Positions 21,284 through 31,254 of a stretch of 64,000 nt of DNA are shown piece after piece; positions within the stretch are counted from its first letter, which is position 1; each line of letters begins with the position of its first letter. The notes beneath the pieces were generated by a model. That model saw nothing but the letters and a program-made list of their open reading frames with translations, was not told the DNA's origin and did no database searches. The translations under genes and the position numbers were made by a program. Source of the stretch: Ichthyophis bannanicus (lineage: Eukaryota; Chordata; Amphibia; Gymnophiona; Ichthyophiidae); the NCBI GenBank assembly GCA_033557465.1, contig CM066040.1, positions 321,674,297 to 321,738,296 on the forward strand, read 5' to 3'.

Positions 21284-22010
21284 TTATTTATTTATTTATT
21301 TATTTATTACAAGTTCTTATATACCGCACTATTCGGCATCAGCGCGGTTTACATTATAACATAAAGACCATAACAACAAGCTGTTTGGTTTACATCGAAC
21401 AGGAGTACAAACTTGGAGAACCGGGGTAAACTATATACAAGAGATAATTACATAGAACAGAATAGAGTCTTAATAATATCAAGAACGGCATGGTGTGTTC
21501 ATGAGTGGGTCACTTCCTCTGGTTCAATTGCTGGTAGGGTAGTATTGAAGGAAGAGGTGGTATTTGAGTGCCTTCCTGAACTGGAGTAGGTCAGTAATGG
21601 CCCTTATGTCGGAGGGTAGAGCGTTCCAGCATTTGGGTACATAGAAACTGAAGGCTCTGTTTGAGATTGTCATGTTGCACTTTGTCAACGCCTTCGAGGT
21701 TGTCAGTAGGTTTACGGCTGATGTTCTTCTGGATCTGTTGGGGGGTACTGTGTGAATCAGATCTGTGAGTGAGGAGGATGAGATACCCTTGATTGCCTTG
21801 AATGATAGGACTAGGGTTTTAAAGATGATCCTCCCATGGATGGGGAGCCAGTGAAGCTGTTTAAGAATGGGAGTTACGTGGTCGCTTCTGGACCCTCCGT
21901 AGCCCTGCAGTTGAGTTTTGAACAGATTCAGAGGGAGACCAGCAAGGAACAAGTTGCAATAGTCTAGACAGGAGATGACTAGAGTGTGGATAAAGCAGTA
22001 GATACTCACC
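21284..22010 (-). mobile_element. L2-group LINE, RT C-terminal 161 codons and 3' tail
   Basis: The minus frame 21524-22009 gives SCLDYCNLFLAGLPLNLFKT, then HVTPILKQLHWLPIHGRIIF, FKAIKGISSSSLTDLIH and FYVPKCWNALPSDIRAI. These are the C-terminal blocks of L2-group ORF2, uninterrupted over 161 codons. The 3' tail runs to TTTATTTATTTATTTATT at 21284, with CCGCACTATTCGGCATCAGC matching the tail of the SINE at 39921. It differs in sequence from the 43165 family, so at least two L2 lineages are present. Its 5' side abuts a DIRS terminal region. Confidence 0.88.
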
Positions 22011-22011
22011 T

Positions 22012-22560
22012 GTAACAGGTGATCTCTGGGAACAGCAGGAATTTAGTCTTCACATATGGGTGATGTCGGTACCGATGGAGCCTGCACGGGAATGCTCCCC
22101 AGCATCAAATAGGAAAGCCTTTGGGAGCATTCCACTATGACTGCATAGTTGCCTTTCCCCCTTTCTAGCTCTCCCTCCTCAGCTGAGTTTGTAGCTGAGT
22201 TAAAGGAGAGAAAGAAAAAAGACCTACAACTCCTAGGGGAGGAGGGTGGGTTGTGAAGACTAAATTCTTGCTGTTCTTGGAGATCACCTGTTACAGGTGA
22301 GTAACTGCACTATCTCCAGGAACAAGCAGGAATGTAGTCCTCACATATAGGACTCCCTAGCTAGAAGCTGCCAGAGAGATGACCTCAGAATCAGCAGTGG
22401 TTTGCCTCAGGTATGCCTAAAGAGGTCATGTATCCTCCATGGATGTCTGGCATCAAAGTCTGGGACAGAAGATAGGAGTTGCTCTAAGTCTGAAAGAGAT
22501 GCAGGAGAACAGTGTGGCCAAACATAGCATCCTGGCAGGAGTCCTTGTCCAGACAGTTTT
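22012..22560 (-). mobile_element. DIRS element terminal region (solo or truncated)
   Basis: ACTCACCTGTAACAGGTGAT, AACAGCAGGAATTTAGTCTT and CACATATGGGTGATGTCGGT match the left terminus of the 27820 DIRS copy. The inverted partner GAAGACTAAATTCTTGCTGT with CACCTGTTACAGGTGAGTAA lies at 22256-22305, followed by a direct echo, GGAATGTAGTCCTCACATAT, at 22330. Positions 22340-22560 match 28160-28360, just inside the DIRS recombinase end. The rest of the element is missing. Confidence 0.8.
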
Positions 22561-22749
22561 AGAAAGGGAGATTCCAGTTGCAGGTACAGTGGACTAGAGC
22601 TCCAGAGTAGGGATGGCTAGGCAGCAAAAGGCAGACTGTGTACATTCTAACCAAGCCTGCAAGGGAACACCACAACCTCTGCTAACAGTGAGCATGAGCT
22701 GGCATATAAGGCACCAGCAAACTGAACAAGTAACCTGGGCTGTCTAGTC

Positions 22750-23340
22750 TAAAAGGTTATATGGGCAAGTGTCATCAATTTTAAGTTTTAATTCTAAATG
22801 CAACAGGTAACTAGTGCAAGTAAATGAGCAACTGGGTGACCTGATTATATTATTTTGCATGATAGATAAGCTTTGCCACCATGTTTAGGATGTTTTCCAA
22901 TCTTTTAAGGGTAGAGGAGGCTGCAGTAGTCCCAACCTATTCATCACTAAGGGTTTGTAGCACATCTTTGGTGCATCCTAGCCATAAAGCCATTTCTTGC
23001 AAAAGGTGGAAGAAACACAATTGGACAGTAACAGATGTAATCCTCAGACAGTTGAGTCTAGCTGGGAACTTAAGATTGATAGGAAGAAATCTGGATAGGT
23101 TGACCCAGCAGCAATGGAGGAGGAGGATCTAGTACAAAAAACCCCTTTAATCCACATGGCCCTTGTTTTTACTCCTGGTTAAGTTTCTCAATTGACTTTG
23201 TCCTAAGCCACACTGCAACCTTATCAAAGCATCTATAAGAGGAAAGGTCAAGAGGCAAGAGCAGGTCAATATAAGCACCAACTGAATATCATCCACAAAA
23301 TAATGGACTCCAATATCTTGCAGTTACCCCAGAGATGCTA
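22750..23340 (-). mobile_element. Decayed L2-group LINE fragment
   Basis: CAACAGGTAACTAGTGCAAG followed by GGGTGACCTGATTATAT and GGAGGCTGCAGTAGTCCC follow the order of complement landmarks seen in L2-group copies (compare GCAGATTACAGTAGTCAAGA at 43502). Identity is low and no frame is readable, so this assignment is tentative. Confidence 0.5.
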
Positions 23341-23363
23341 GCAGGCTCAAGAAAACATTGAAT

Positions 23364-23690
23364 CGGGGGCGGTTCTATAATGAGGCGAAGTGAGGCGGCT
23401 GCCTCAGGCGGCAAAGTTTTGAGGGCGGCAAATGCCCCCCCAGAACAGCTGCTTCACTTCGCCTTCAAAAGTTAAACAAAACAAAAAAAAGCGCACAAGT
23501 TGCTGCTGCTGCCGAGTCCGCTTCTTGGCAGCAGCAAACTCACTGCCTCCCTTCTGCAGCCACTTCCTTTGGGGTGGGACAATGCTGCACGGAGCCCTTT
23601 GAGTGATAGGAAGGCTCTGCACCGGCTTCACCTGAACAGCCACAATTCCCTAAGAGGCAGGGAGCTGCAGCTGCAGAAGGAGGCACAGGA
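23364..23690 (+). mobile_element. hAT-type non-autonomous element, left end
   Basis: GGGGGCGGTTCTATAATGAG and GGCGGCTGCCTCAGGCGGCA form the GGGGCGG-type terminus of a common vertebrate hAT MITE family. The matching right end is not found, since sequence beyond about 23690 turns into a purine-rich minisatellite. The element may extend to the hairpin at 24058-24256. Confidence 0.6.
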
Positions 23691-25060
23691 ACTACGGTGG
23701 GGGCAGTAGCAGGCAGACATGGGAACAGGGGAAGAGAGGGCAGGGAATTGACAAGAGAAAGGTGAGATCTGTAGTGGGGCTGATAGGGAGGGGGAGAGGG
23801 AGGTGGAGCTGACATGGGGGAGAGAGGGGGCTGGAAGGGAATTGACAAGGGAAAGGTGGGGTCTGCAACTGGGCTGATGGGGGGGGGGGCCTGGAAGGGA
23901 ATTGACGTGAAGGGAAGGGGGGTCTGCAACTAGGTTGACACTGGGGAAGGAGGAGACTGGAAGGGAACTGACACAAGGGTTCCTTCTCATCCAGCAGGAA
24001 CAACCGGAGTGCTGCTGGCATTGAACAAATCAGCCTGATCGCTGATCAGGCTGATTTGTACGGCGGCGGTGGCACTCCAGTTGTGTTAATTTTAGATTTT
24101 GCCACCTCTGCCCTGCCTCTGCCTTCCTGCTGCTTGCTTTTTTTTTTTTTTGCTGCAAGCATTCTTGAGGAAAAAAACACAGCGGGAAGGCAGAGGCAGG
24201 GCAGAGGTGGCAAAATCTAAAATTAAAACAGCCAGAATGTCGCCACTGCCGCCGGATGAGAGGTTCAGGTGGAGGGAGTGGGGACAGGAGGAGGACAAGG
24301 AGAGACAAAGGGGAGAGACAGGGGGACATTCTGGACAGACAGGGGATAAATGTTGGACAGCGGAGAGAGACAGTACGGGTTAGGATTATAATGGGCAGAT
24401 CGGGGGGGCTAGCACTGGTAATGGGCAGATTGGGGGGGCTAGGACTGGTAATGGGCTGATTAGGGAAGACTAGGACTGGGAATGGTAATGGGCTGATTAG
24501 GGGGGGCTAGCACTGGTAATGGGTTGAGGGGGGCTAGCACTGGTAATGGGTTGAGGGGGGATTAGCACTGGAAATGAGCTGATTAGCGAAGGCTAAGACT
24601 GGTAATGGACTGAGGAGGGTAGCATTGGAAATGAGCTGATCAGGGAGGTTAGGACTGGAAATGGGCTGATGGGGGATAGGACTGGTAATGGGTTGATCAG
24701 GGGAGGCTAGCACTGGTAATGGGGTAGAGGGGGGACTAGCACTGGAAGTGAGCTGATTGGGGAGCTTCAACTGGGAATGGGCTGATGGTGGGGCGGATAG
24801 AGCTGCTGGCCTTGGAAGAAAACTGGGGGGCTAGGGCTACAAATGGGTTGATGGGAGAATGGAACTGGAAGGTAGTGGATGCTGAAGGGCTGCCATGGTA
24901 TTTGTACTAGAAGGGACTGGTCAGTGGGGAAGGAGGGGGACTGGAAGGGAATGGACACCAGTGGCAGTCATGGGAATGCAAGCTGACATTGGAAGGTACT
25001 GGGAGGGAGGACTGGAAAGGGGCTGATACTGGGAAGGGTTACGGGGACTAGAAATAGGCT
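23690..25060. repeat. Purine-rich degenerate minisatellite domain
   Basis: Two zones are visible. From 23740 to 23990, units of about 70-85 bp contain GGAAGGGAATTGACAAGGGA and GGGGTCTGCAACTGGGCTGA. From 24385 to 25060, units of about 35 bp contain GGGCTGATTAGGGGGGCTAG with ACTGGTAAT. The G-rich strand is the plus strand throughout. Proline- and serine-rich frames on the minus strand (23540-24021, 24534-24958) are by-products of the composition. Confidence 0.88.
24058..24256. repeat. Large imperfect hairpin
   Basis: A left arm (24083-24132) running TTTAGATTTTGCCACCTCTG and CCCTGCCTCTGCCTTCC pairs with the right arm (24181-24230), its reverse complement with about two mismatches. Looser pairing extends outward (GGCGGCGGTGGC against GCCACTGCCGCC) to 24058 and 24256. 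The loop is about 48 bp and includes a T run. A separate perfect palindrome, AATCAGCCTGATC facing GATCAGGCTGATT around 3 bp, lies at 24027-24055. Confidence 0.9.
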
Positions 25061-25315
25061 GATGCTTCTTAATGTGGCCCAGAGTTTCTCATGGTTTACA
25101 CAGTCAAAAGCCTTGCTGAGTCAAAACACACATGGATATCGTTTTGTCTTTTCAAGGATCCATCTCACATCTGCGATGTCTGTCATTCCTCGCCCTTTCC
25201 TGAACCCTCATTGCACTTCAGGCGATCCTTGTTCCAGGTATGGTTGTACTGTAGTCTCTGCTGAATAATCTTCAGTAGAATCTTGCTGGCGTTTGGGATC
25301 AGAGCAATTGTACAA
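25058..25315 (-). mobile_element. RTE/BovB-like LINE, RT N-terminal fragment
   Basis: Read on the minus strand, GFRKGRGMTDIADVRWILEK is followed by KAFDCVNHEKLW. These are the 'FRKGRGT...I' and first-Asp blocks of RTE reverse transcriptases, in the correct order and spacing. Stops are present. The fragment ends exactly where RTE sequence of the opposite orientation starts. Confidence 0.85.
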
Positions 25316-25925
25316 TGATTTATGGTGCTGGCAACGAATACTGCATATACCATGGACTGCCCCAAGAACCAGTCAGTACTAGAGGATATCAAACCTAAGC
25401 TTTCTTTAGAAGCTCAGACAACAAAACTTTAACTTTCATACTTGGAATCACCCCCCCCCCCCCCTATCTCTTCCTACTCCTCTGACTACAGCCATTTTCA
25501 ATTACATAGACTAAAACCAAAGACTGTATGCTTACAGTTGATCTGCTGCAGTGTGGATATACCCACCCCTGTAAATAAGTTATCCTGTTACATGACAATA
25601 TCCCATTGTTCTATGTTGAAACTGTTAATATGTAATATTTAATAGTTATCAGTAAACAGCTTTGATTTTAGTGAAAGGTAGTGTTAAACCCATAAATAAA
25701 TCATGTGAAGAGAGAAGATTAAAGACAACAAGCTTGGTAAGGTAAAAGATCAATGCAAAAAAAAAGGAAGGTCAGCAATGAGATGGATCAATACAACAGC
25801 AGCAGCTATCGGTGTCAGTCTGTCAACAATGAGCCGCCTGACTGAAGACCGAACACAGTTTAGGACAACTATCCAGAGGATCGCCATGAGTTGACACCAA
25901 CCTGACAGCAGTTAAGAATACAATA
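25316..25925 (+). mobile_element. RTE/BovB-like LINE, 3' part, split by a LINE tail
   Basis: Positions 25316-25446 give the CTGCCCCAAGAACC block of the 'PWTARRTN' region and GAAGCTCAGACAACAAAACT. Positions 25691-25925 resume with CATGTGAAGAGAGAAGATTA and run to the 3' end TTTAGGACAACTATCCAGAG and CAGCAGTTAAGAATAC. The order equals that of 38640-39028. An L2-type tail interrupts it. Stops and frameshifts are frequent. Confidence 0.85.
25447..25690 (+). mobile_element. 5'-truncated L2-type LINE tail inserted in RTE
   Basis: It starts with a C run at 25449 and ends with CAGTAAACAGCTTTGATTTT, GTGAAAGGTAGTGTTAAACC and (ATAA)n. AATCA before and AATCA after it look like a short target duplication. 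The RTE sequence around it is collinear with the uninterrupted copy. Confidence 0.72.
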
Positions 25926-25956
25926 CAATGCTACTGACTAGACTTATGGAAGTATG

Positions 25957-25977
25957 GTATATATATATATATATATA
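25957..25977. repeat. TA microsatellite
   Basis: About ten TA dinucleotides, flanked by unassigned sequence. No function is implied. Confidence 0.9.
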
Positions 25978-26119
25978 GCCAGTTTTAGGAAAAAAAATCT
26001 GCTGACTGCCGCTATTGAAAAACATACCCCGCAGTTTTCAACACATGTAGCGTTCTTGGGAGAAAGAGATGGACAGCCAAATACAGTATAAAAATAAAAA
26101 AGTATTAGCGCAGAATCTA

Positions 26120-26285
26120 CAGAGGTAAAATGTCCCTTCCCCAAAGAGCCTAAGTGGGGACTGAGGCATTGAGAGGTAAAGTGACTTACCCAAGGTCACA
26201 ACGTGTGTCAGTGGGTGCAATGGGATTTGGGCTGAGACCCAAGAAGGCGAGTGGCCAAACTACTCAGCCACTTCTCTCCTTCTGG
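26120..26285 (-). mobile_element. MIR/CORE-SINE-like relic
   Basis: The minus strand carries TGTGACCTTGGGTAAGTCAC, then TTTACCTCTCAATGCCTCAG and TCCCCA, the core and post-core landmarks of MIR-type CORE-SINEs. Upstream, in the minus sense, a weak tRNA-like head can be guessed. It is much older-looking than the SINEs at 8373 and 15887. Confidence 0.65.
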
Positions 26286-26519
26286 GAGCACCTGCTGGTG
26301 AAGCTAAGTGGCTATTTCACACTAAGTATGCCCTACTCAATACACTTTGCCAAAACTTTATTTATGGAATCTGGTGCTTCTACCCAGTACTACTTTAACG
26401 TTGTAAACACAAATTTTATAAGGCAGCAATCCACAGAATTATAATTCTTCATATGAAATACATAAATAAAATATTTTATTCATATATTCCTGAATTATAG
26501 ATAAAGTGGGTAATAAAAA
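26286..26519. other. Unassigned stretch
   Basis: AT-rich spacer before the CR1 of the large nest. Nothing recognised. Confidence 0.35.
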
Positions 26520-27819
26520 CTCTGTACCTTTTCTAATAAACGCTATATCCTTTTTAAGATATGGCAACCAGAATTGCACACAATATTCTAGGTGCTGTTG
26601 CACCATGGAACAATACAGAAGCACCATAATATCCTTTGTTTTATTCTCCATTCCTTTCCTTATGATACCTAGCATTCTATTTGCTCTCTTGGCCGCCGCT
26701 GCACACTGAGCAGAGGGTTTCAACATGTTATCCACGATGACACCTAAATCTTTCCTGGGTGGTGGTTCCTAATGTGGAACCTTGCATTGTATAACCATAG
26801 TTTGGGTTGTTCTTTCCTAGGTGCATAACTTTGCACTTGTCCACAATAAATTTTATCTGCCATTTGAACATCCAGTCTTTCAATTTATCAAGGTCCTCTT
26901 GCAATGTTTTACAAACCTCTTGGGTTTAACAACTTTGGATAGTTTTGTGTCATCTGCAAATTTGATTACCTCTCTTGTTAATCCCATTTCCAGGTTATCT
27001 ACGAATATGTTAAAAAGCAGCGGACTCAGCACTGATCCCTGGGCTACGCCACTATTTTATTTTTCTCTATTGGGAAAATTGGCATTTAGACCTAGCCTCT
27101 GCTTTGTATTTTTTAGCCAGTTCTTGATCCATAATATACAGCCTCCTATCCCATGAAGTTTTAATTTCACCCAAGAGTCTCATGAAGGACCTTGTCAAAG
27201 GTTTTCTGAAAATCCAGATACACTATATTAGACTCACCTTTGTCCACCTGTTCATTCACACCTTCAAAAAAAAAAAAAACCCATGACAGATTAGTAAAAC
27301 AAGACCTTCTTTGGCTAAAGCCATGTTGGCCATCTCCTATTAAGCCATAACTATCTAATGTTCAGTAATTTTATTCTTTATAATGGTTTCTACCATTTTT
27401 TCCTGGTACTGATGTCAGGCTCACCGGTCTTTAGTTTCCTGGATCACCCCTGGAACCCTTCTTAAAAATTGGTGTTACCTGAAGATTGGAGGATGGCCAA
27501 TGTATTCTATGACTCCAGTGTGTAAATAGTTTCCCCTGTTTATCCAAGTTTACTGTCCTGTTATATGTAAACTCAGAACTATGTTTCACGTTCTGATTTC
27601 TCTGTTCCATGTAAACCGCGCTGATGCCGAATGGTGCGGTATATAAGAAATTGTAAATAAATAAAATAAATAAATAAAAACAGATGATTTTAATGATAGT
27701 AATCTGTGAACTAATAGTAGGTCTGCAAGCTCATCTTTCAGTTCTTTGAACACCCTGGGATGTATACCATGCAGTCGAGGTGATTTGCTACTCTTCAGTT
27801 TATCAAATAGTTGTAAAGC
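26520..27819 (-). mobile_element. CR1 LINE, left part of the copy split by DIRS
   Basis: The complement landmarks of CR1 run in order: TAAACGCTATATCCTTTTTA, TGGCCGCCGCTGCACACTGA, GTGGAACCTTGCATTGTATA, CAGCGGACTCAGCACTGATC (near 27020) and GGATCACCCCTGGAACCCTT (near 27442). These correspond to the RT C-terminal half, read right to left. The 3' end is missing. An L2-type tail lies at 27522-27683. Sequence stops at TTTATCAAATAG (27800-27811) and resumes at 34487. Confidence 0.88.
27522..27683 (+). mobile_element. L2-type LINE tail inserted in CR1
   Basis: CATGTAAACCGCGCTGATGC, GGTGCGGTATATAAGAAATT and (TAAA)n are the tail shared with 21284 (reverse strand) and with the SINE at 39921. The CR1 landmarks before and after are collinear, so this is a 5'-truncated insertion. 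Confidence 0.8.
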
Positions 27820-28180
27820 GTAGTTACTCACCTGTAACAGTTGACCTCCGGGAACAGCAAGAATTTAGTCTTTGCATATGGGTGACATCAGGTACTGACA
27901 AAACCCACGTGGGAAGCTCCACAGCTACCAATAGGAAAGCTTTTTGGTAGCAATCCACCACGCCTGCACTGGTGCCTTCCTACTCTTCTATACTCTCCCT
28001 TATACTCAACTGAGGAGAGTATGTTAGAAGAGAGAATAGAGAGAACCCTATAACTCCATGGGGAGGTGGGGAGGTTGTGAAGACTAAATTCCTGCTGTTC
28101 CCAGAGATCACCTGTTACAGGTGAGTAACTAGGCTATCTCCAGGAACAAGCAGGAATGTAGTCTTCACATATGGGACTCC
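27820..28180 (-). repeat. DIRS 3'-side terminal repeat with internal palindrome
   Basis: TACTCACCTGTAACAGTTGA with CCGGGAACAGCAAGAATTTA at 27831-27868 has its inverted partner, GACTAAATTCCTGCTGTTCC with CACCTGTTACAGGTGAGTAA, at 28081-28128. A further direct echo, GGAATGTAGTCTTCACATAT, lies at 28152-28171. Such inverted termini and internal complementary regions allow replication through a circular intermediate in the DIRS family. The same arrangement occurs at 22012-22350. Confidence 0.82.
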
Positions 28181-28199
28181 CTAGCTCCCAGATCTCAGG

Positions 28200-29060
28200 A
28201 GGACACAGTTAATGTTGGACGAGGTCATTGACCTCAACTTCAGTCACTGAGATCTGGTCAGAGTGGGGGGGGGGGGGTGTAGGAGTTGTCTCTACATTCC
28301 AAAAAGATGCTGAAGACTGCCTGGCCAAAGGTTGCATCCCAGCAGGAGTCCTTGTCCAAGCAGCAGTGGGCTGCAAAGGTATGGATGGAGGATCATGTAG
28401 CAGCTCGGCAAATCTCAGCAAATGGGTACAGTATGTAAGTTGGCCACTGAGGCAGACATAGCCCAGACATTGAGCAGTGACATATCCCTTGAGGGAAAGT
28501 CCTGCTTTGTCATAAGAAAAAGATATGCAGTCTGCTTTCCAGTGGGACAGGGATTGTTTAGTCACTAGAGACCCAAATGTGCTGGCTCAAAGGACATAAA
28601 AGCAGCTGAGAGGTTTTCCTGAAGTTGTGTGTTCTCTGGAGGTAGAAGTCCAGAGCTCTCTTGCAGTCAAGGGTATGCAGAGTTGCTTCTGTATGCGAGG
28701 TGTGCAGCCTTGGAAAGAAGACTGGGAGGATGACAGATTGATTAATGTATAAAGAGGAAACCACTTTCGGGAGGAAGTGGGGGGTGTGTCCGTAGGACTA
28801 CTGTTGTGGTGAAAATGCGTTTTAGGGGATGTGAGCCACCAAGGCTTGTTACTCGCTGACGTGCCTGGCAGAGGTCAGGGCAATGAGGAAGAGCACATTC
28901 CATGATAAGTAGCAGAGATGTGTGGTTGTTAATGGCTCAAAGGGTGGTTTGAGGAGTTGAGCTAGCACCAAGTTGAGATCCCATGCCACTGGAGGTGACA
29001 GAATAGGTGACTTGGTGAGGAGTAGACCTCTCATGAATCATGCCATGAGAGGAACCATGG
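28200..29060 (-). pseudogene. DIRS tyrosine recombinase relic
   Basis: Pieces in family order on the minus strand: SPPVAWDLNLVLAQLLKPPF with FLIALTSARHVSE (28849-29034), SVILPVFFPRLHTSH and HTLDCKRALDFYLQRTHNFR (28558-28764), and KQSLSHWKADCISFSYDKAG (up to 28565). The SARHVSE piece contains the conserved SARRVSEL-type catalytic Arg region. The C-terminal region with the catalytic Tyr is too decayed to read safely. Several frameshifts make it inactive. Confidence 0.82.
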
Positions 29061-29499
29061 AGATGGGTTTGCCATTGACCGGGTTATGAATAGCACCAAG
29101 GTGTACTTGGACAGAGTTTGATTTAAGTCTGAGTGAGGATAAATGATAGAGGTAATGCAACAGTGTCGGCACTGATGCTTCGAATGGATTGTGAGCATAT
29201 CTTTGTCACTTGTAGTAATAAGTCCTTCTGTTGGAGGGCTTTATGGAGGAAAGGAGGATGTCCTTGACCTCCATAGATAGAGGAAGATCCTGAAGAACTA
29301 TGCTTTCAGGAGCCAGGCTGTTAGGCGAAGGGATTGGAGATTGGGGTGGAGGAGTGCACCGATGTCCTGTGAGAGGAGACCTGGCTTGGGTCCCAGCGGG
29401 ATTGGCGAGGCTTGTGCCAGGTATAATAGGAGCAAAAAACATGGTTGATGAGGCCATTGTGGGGTGATGAGTATCATGGAACTGTTGTCTGCCATCAGT

Positions 29500-30960
29500 T
29501 TGAAGAGGGTCTGAGATTAGGGGGATGGGAGAAATGCATACAGGAGTCCCTGACCCCTATGAATCATGAATGTGTCTGATGCCAGACTGAGTTTGGATGG
29601 TATTTGGGAGCAGAACCAGGGAAGTTTGGAGTTCTGTAGGGTGGCAAAGAGATCTAGCCATGGAGTTCCCCAGAGATGGAACAATTCTGTTACCTTCATC
29701 TGATCCAGAGACCATTTGTGGAGTTGCAGGATGCGACAGGCGGCCTGCCAGGAGATTACATTCCAGGAGAGAGAAAACTGCACGCAAGTACATGTGGTGT
29801 TGGTTGGTGAAGTCCCAAAGTTTGCAGGCCTCCTGACAGAGGGAGAGAGCCCGTTTCCCCCGTTTGTTGATATAGAACATTGCGACCCGATTGTCTGTCC
29901 GTATGAGGACTGAACTGTTGGAGAGTTGATGTTGAAAAACATAGAGAACTTTCATGATTGCTCAAAGTGCCAACAGGTTTATCTATTATTGGGACTCTTG
30001 TGTTGTCCAGAGACCCTGTGTGCAGGGAGAGTCTGTATGTGCTCCCCAACCCTTTTTGGAAGCATAGGTCATCAGCGTATGCTGAGTCTGGGGCTTCTGA
30101 AAAGGAGACCCTGCTAGTAGATTTGCTGGGATTCACCACCACCGGAGGGAGTTGGCCATGGGAGATGTTATTTGGATAAGATCCTGTAGACTCCCTATGG
30201 CCTGAGTCCAATGGGTTGAGAGAGTCTGTTGTGTCTGGCATATGGGACTACATGCACTGTGGAGGCAGGGTTAGAAAGCAGTGTGCTGAAGCCTCTTGGC
30301 TTTGTCACATGCTTGTGGCCAATGCTATTAAGTGGTCCATCGGGAGAAAAAAAAAAAAAGCTTTGCACTGCTTGGTGTCTAGGATGGCACCTATGAATTC
30401 CAACCTTTGTATTGGAGCAAGGTGTGACTTTGGAAAGTTTATGACGAACCTGAGGGATTGGAGAAGGGTTAGGATCTTTTGCTGAGACTAGCAGAGTTCT
30501 CCAGGAGAGTCTGCCTTTATAAGACAGTTGTCTAAGTACGGGAAAACAGATTGTTTTTTCGAAGATGAGCTGCTACTATGGCCATGCATTTTGTGAAAAA
30601 AAAACTCTTGCAGATGTCAGGATGAAGGGGAGAAACCTGTATTGATAATGGGTTCCTTGACATGTGAACCCAAGATATTGCCTGTTGCTTGGGTGTATCA
30701 GGATGTGTATAGGCCTCTTTGAGGTCTAAGGAACTTGGGCTATGGCCTCCTGACTTCTTTGGAATGAGGAAGTTGGGGGAGTAGAAGCCTTTGAACTATT
30801 CCTGAAGAGAAACTAGTTCTAGTGTAAGGAGAATGTTTATTTCCTGCTGGAGGATGGCCTCTGGGGGAGGGGGGGGGGGGTTGGAAGGATGGCCCCCTCT
30901 GAAATAGTGAGGGGGAAGTTCTTGAAAGTTGAGTTTACCACTTCTGTATGATAGATTTGA
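29500..30960 (-). pseudogene. DIRS reverse transcriptase and RNase H relic
   Basis: The minus frames 29517-29955 give SSVLIRTDNRVAMFYINKRG followed by RALSLCQEACKLWDFTNQHH, which is the RNase H region of DIRS with its Asp-Asn pair. Next come ELFHLWGTPWLDLFATLQNS and GLLYAFLPSP, a DIRS-specific segment after RNase H. The frame 29756-30241 and the region up to about 30960 carry the RT part in broken frames. Stops and shifts are many. Confidence 0.85.
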
Positions 30961-30987
30961 CTTGTTCAAGCCATGGTATTTTCAAAA

Positions 30988-31250
30988 TCATATGGATGTG
31001 AAAGCTAGACAGTGAAAAAGATAGACAGGAAGAAAATTGATGCCTTTGAATTATGGTGCTGGCGGCGAATACTGTGTATACCATGGACTGCCCGAAGAAC
31101 AAACCAATCGGTACTAGAGGAGATCAAACCTAAGCTTTCTCTAGAAGCTCAGATGACAAGACTTCGACTTTCTCAAGACCGAACACAATTTAGAATAGTT
31201 ATCCAGAGGGTCGCCATGAGTCGACTGACTCGACGGCACTTAACATGATA
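30988..31250 (+). mobile_element. RTE/BovB-like LINE, 3' fragment inside DIRS
   Basis: Frame 31012-31248 reads RKKIDAFELWCWRRILCIPW followed by TARRTNQSVLEEIKPKLSLE, a hallmark BovB/RTE ORF2 C-terminus. It then jumps by deletion from the LRLS block to CAAGACCGAACACAATTTAG and ends GACTCGACGGCACTTAACAT. It is one of the best conserved RTE pieces here, so the insertion is probably fairly recent. It lies between RT and gag parts of the DIRS element. Confidence 0.9.
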
Positions 31251-31254
31251 GCGA

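Noticed and set aside
23540..24021. Proline/serine-rich minus frames resembling a low-complexity secreted protein
   Set aside because: They lie on a purine-rich degenerate minisatellite and lack a signal peptide or conserved part.
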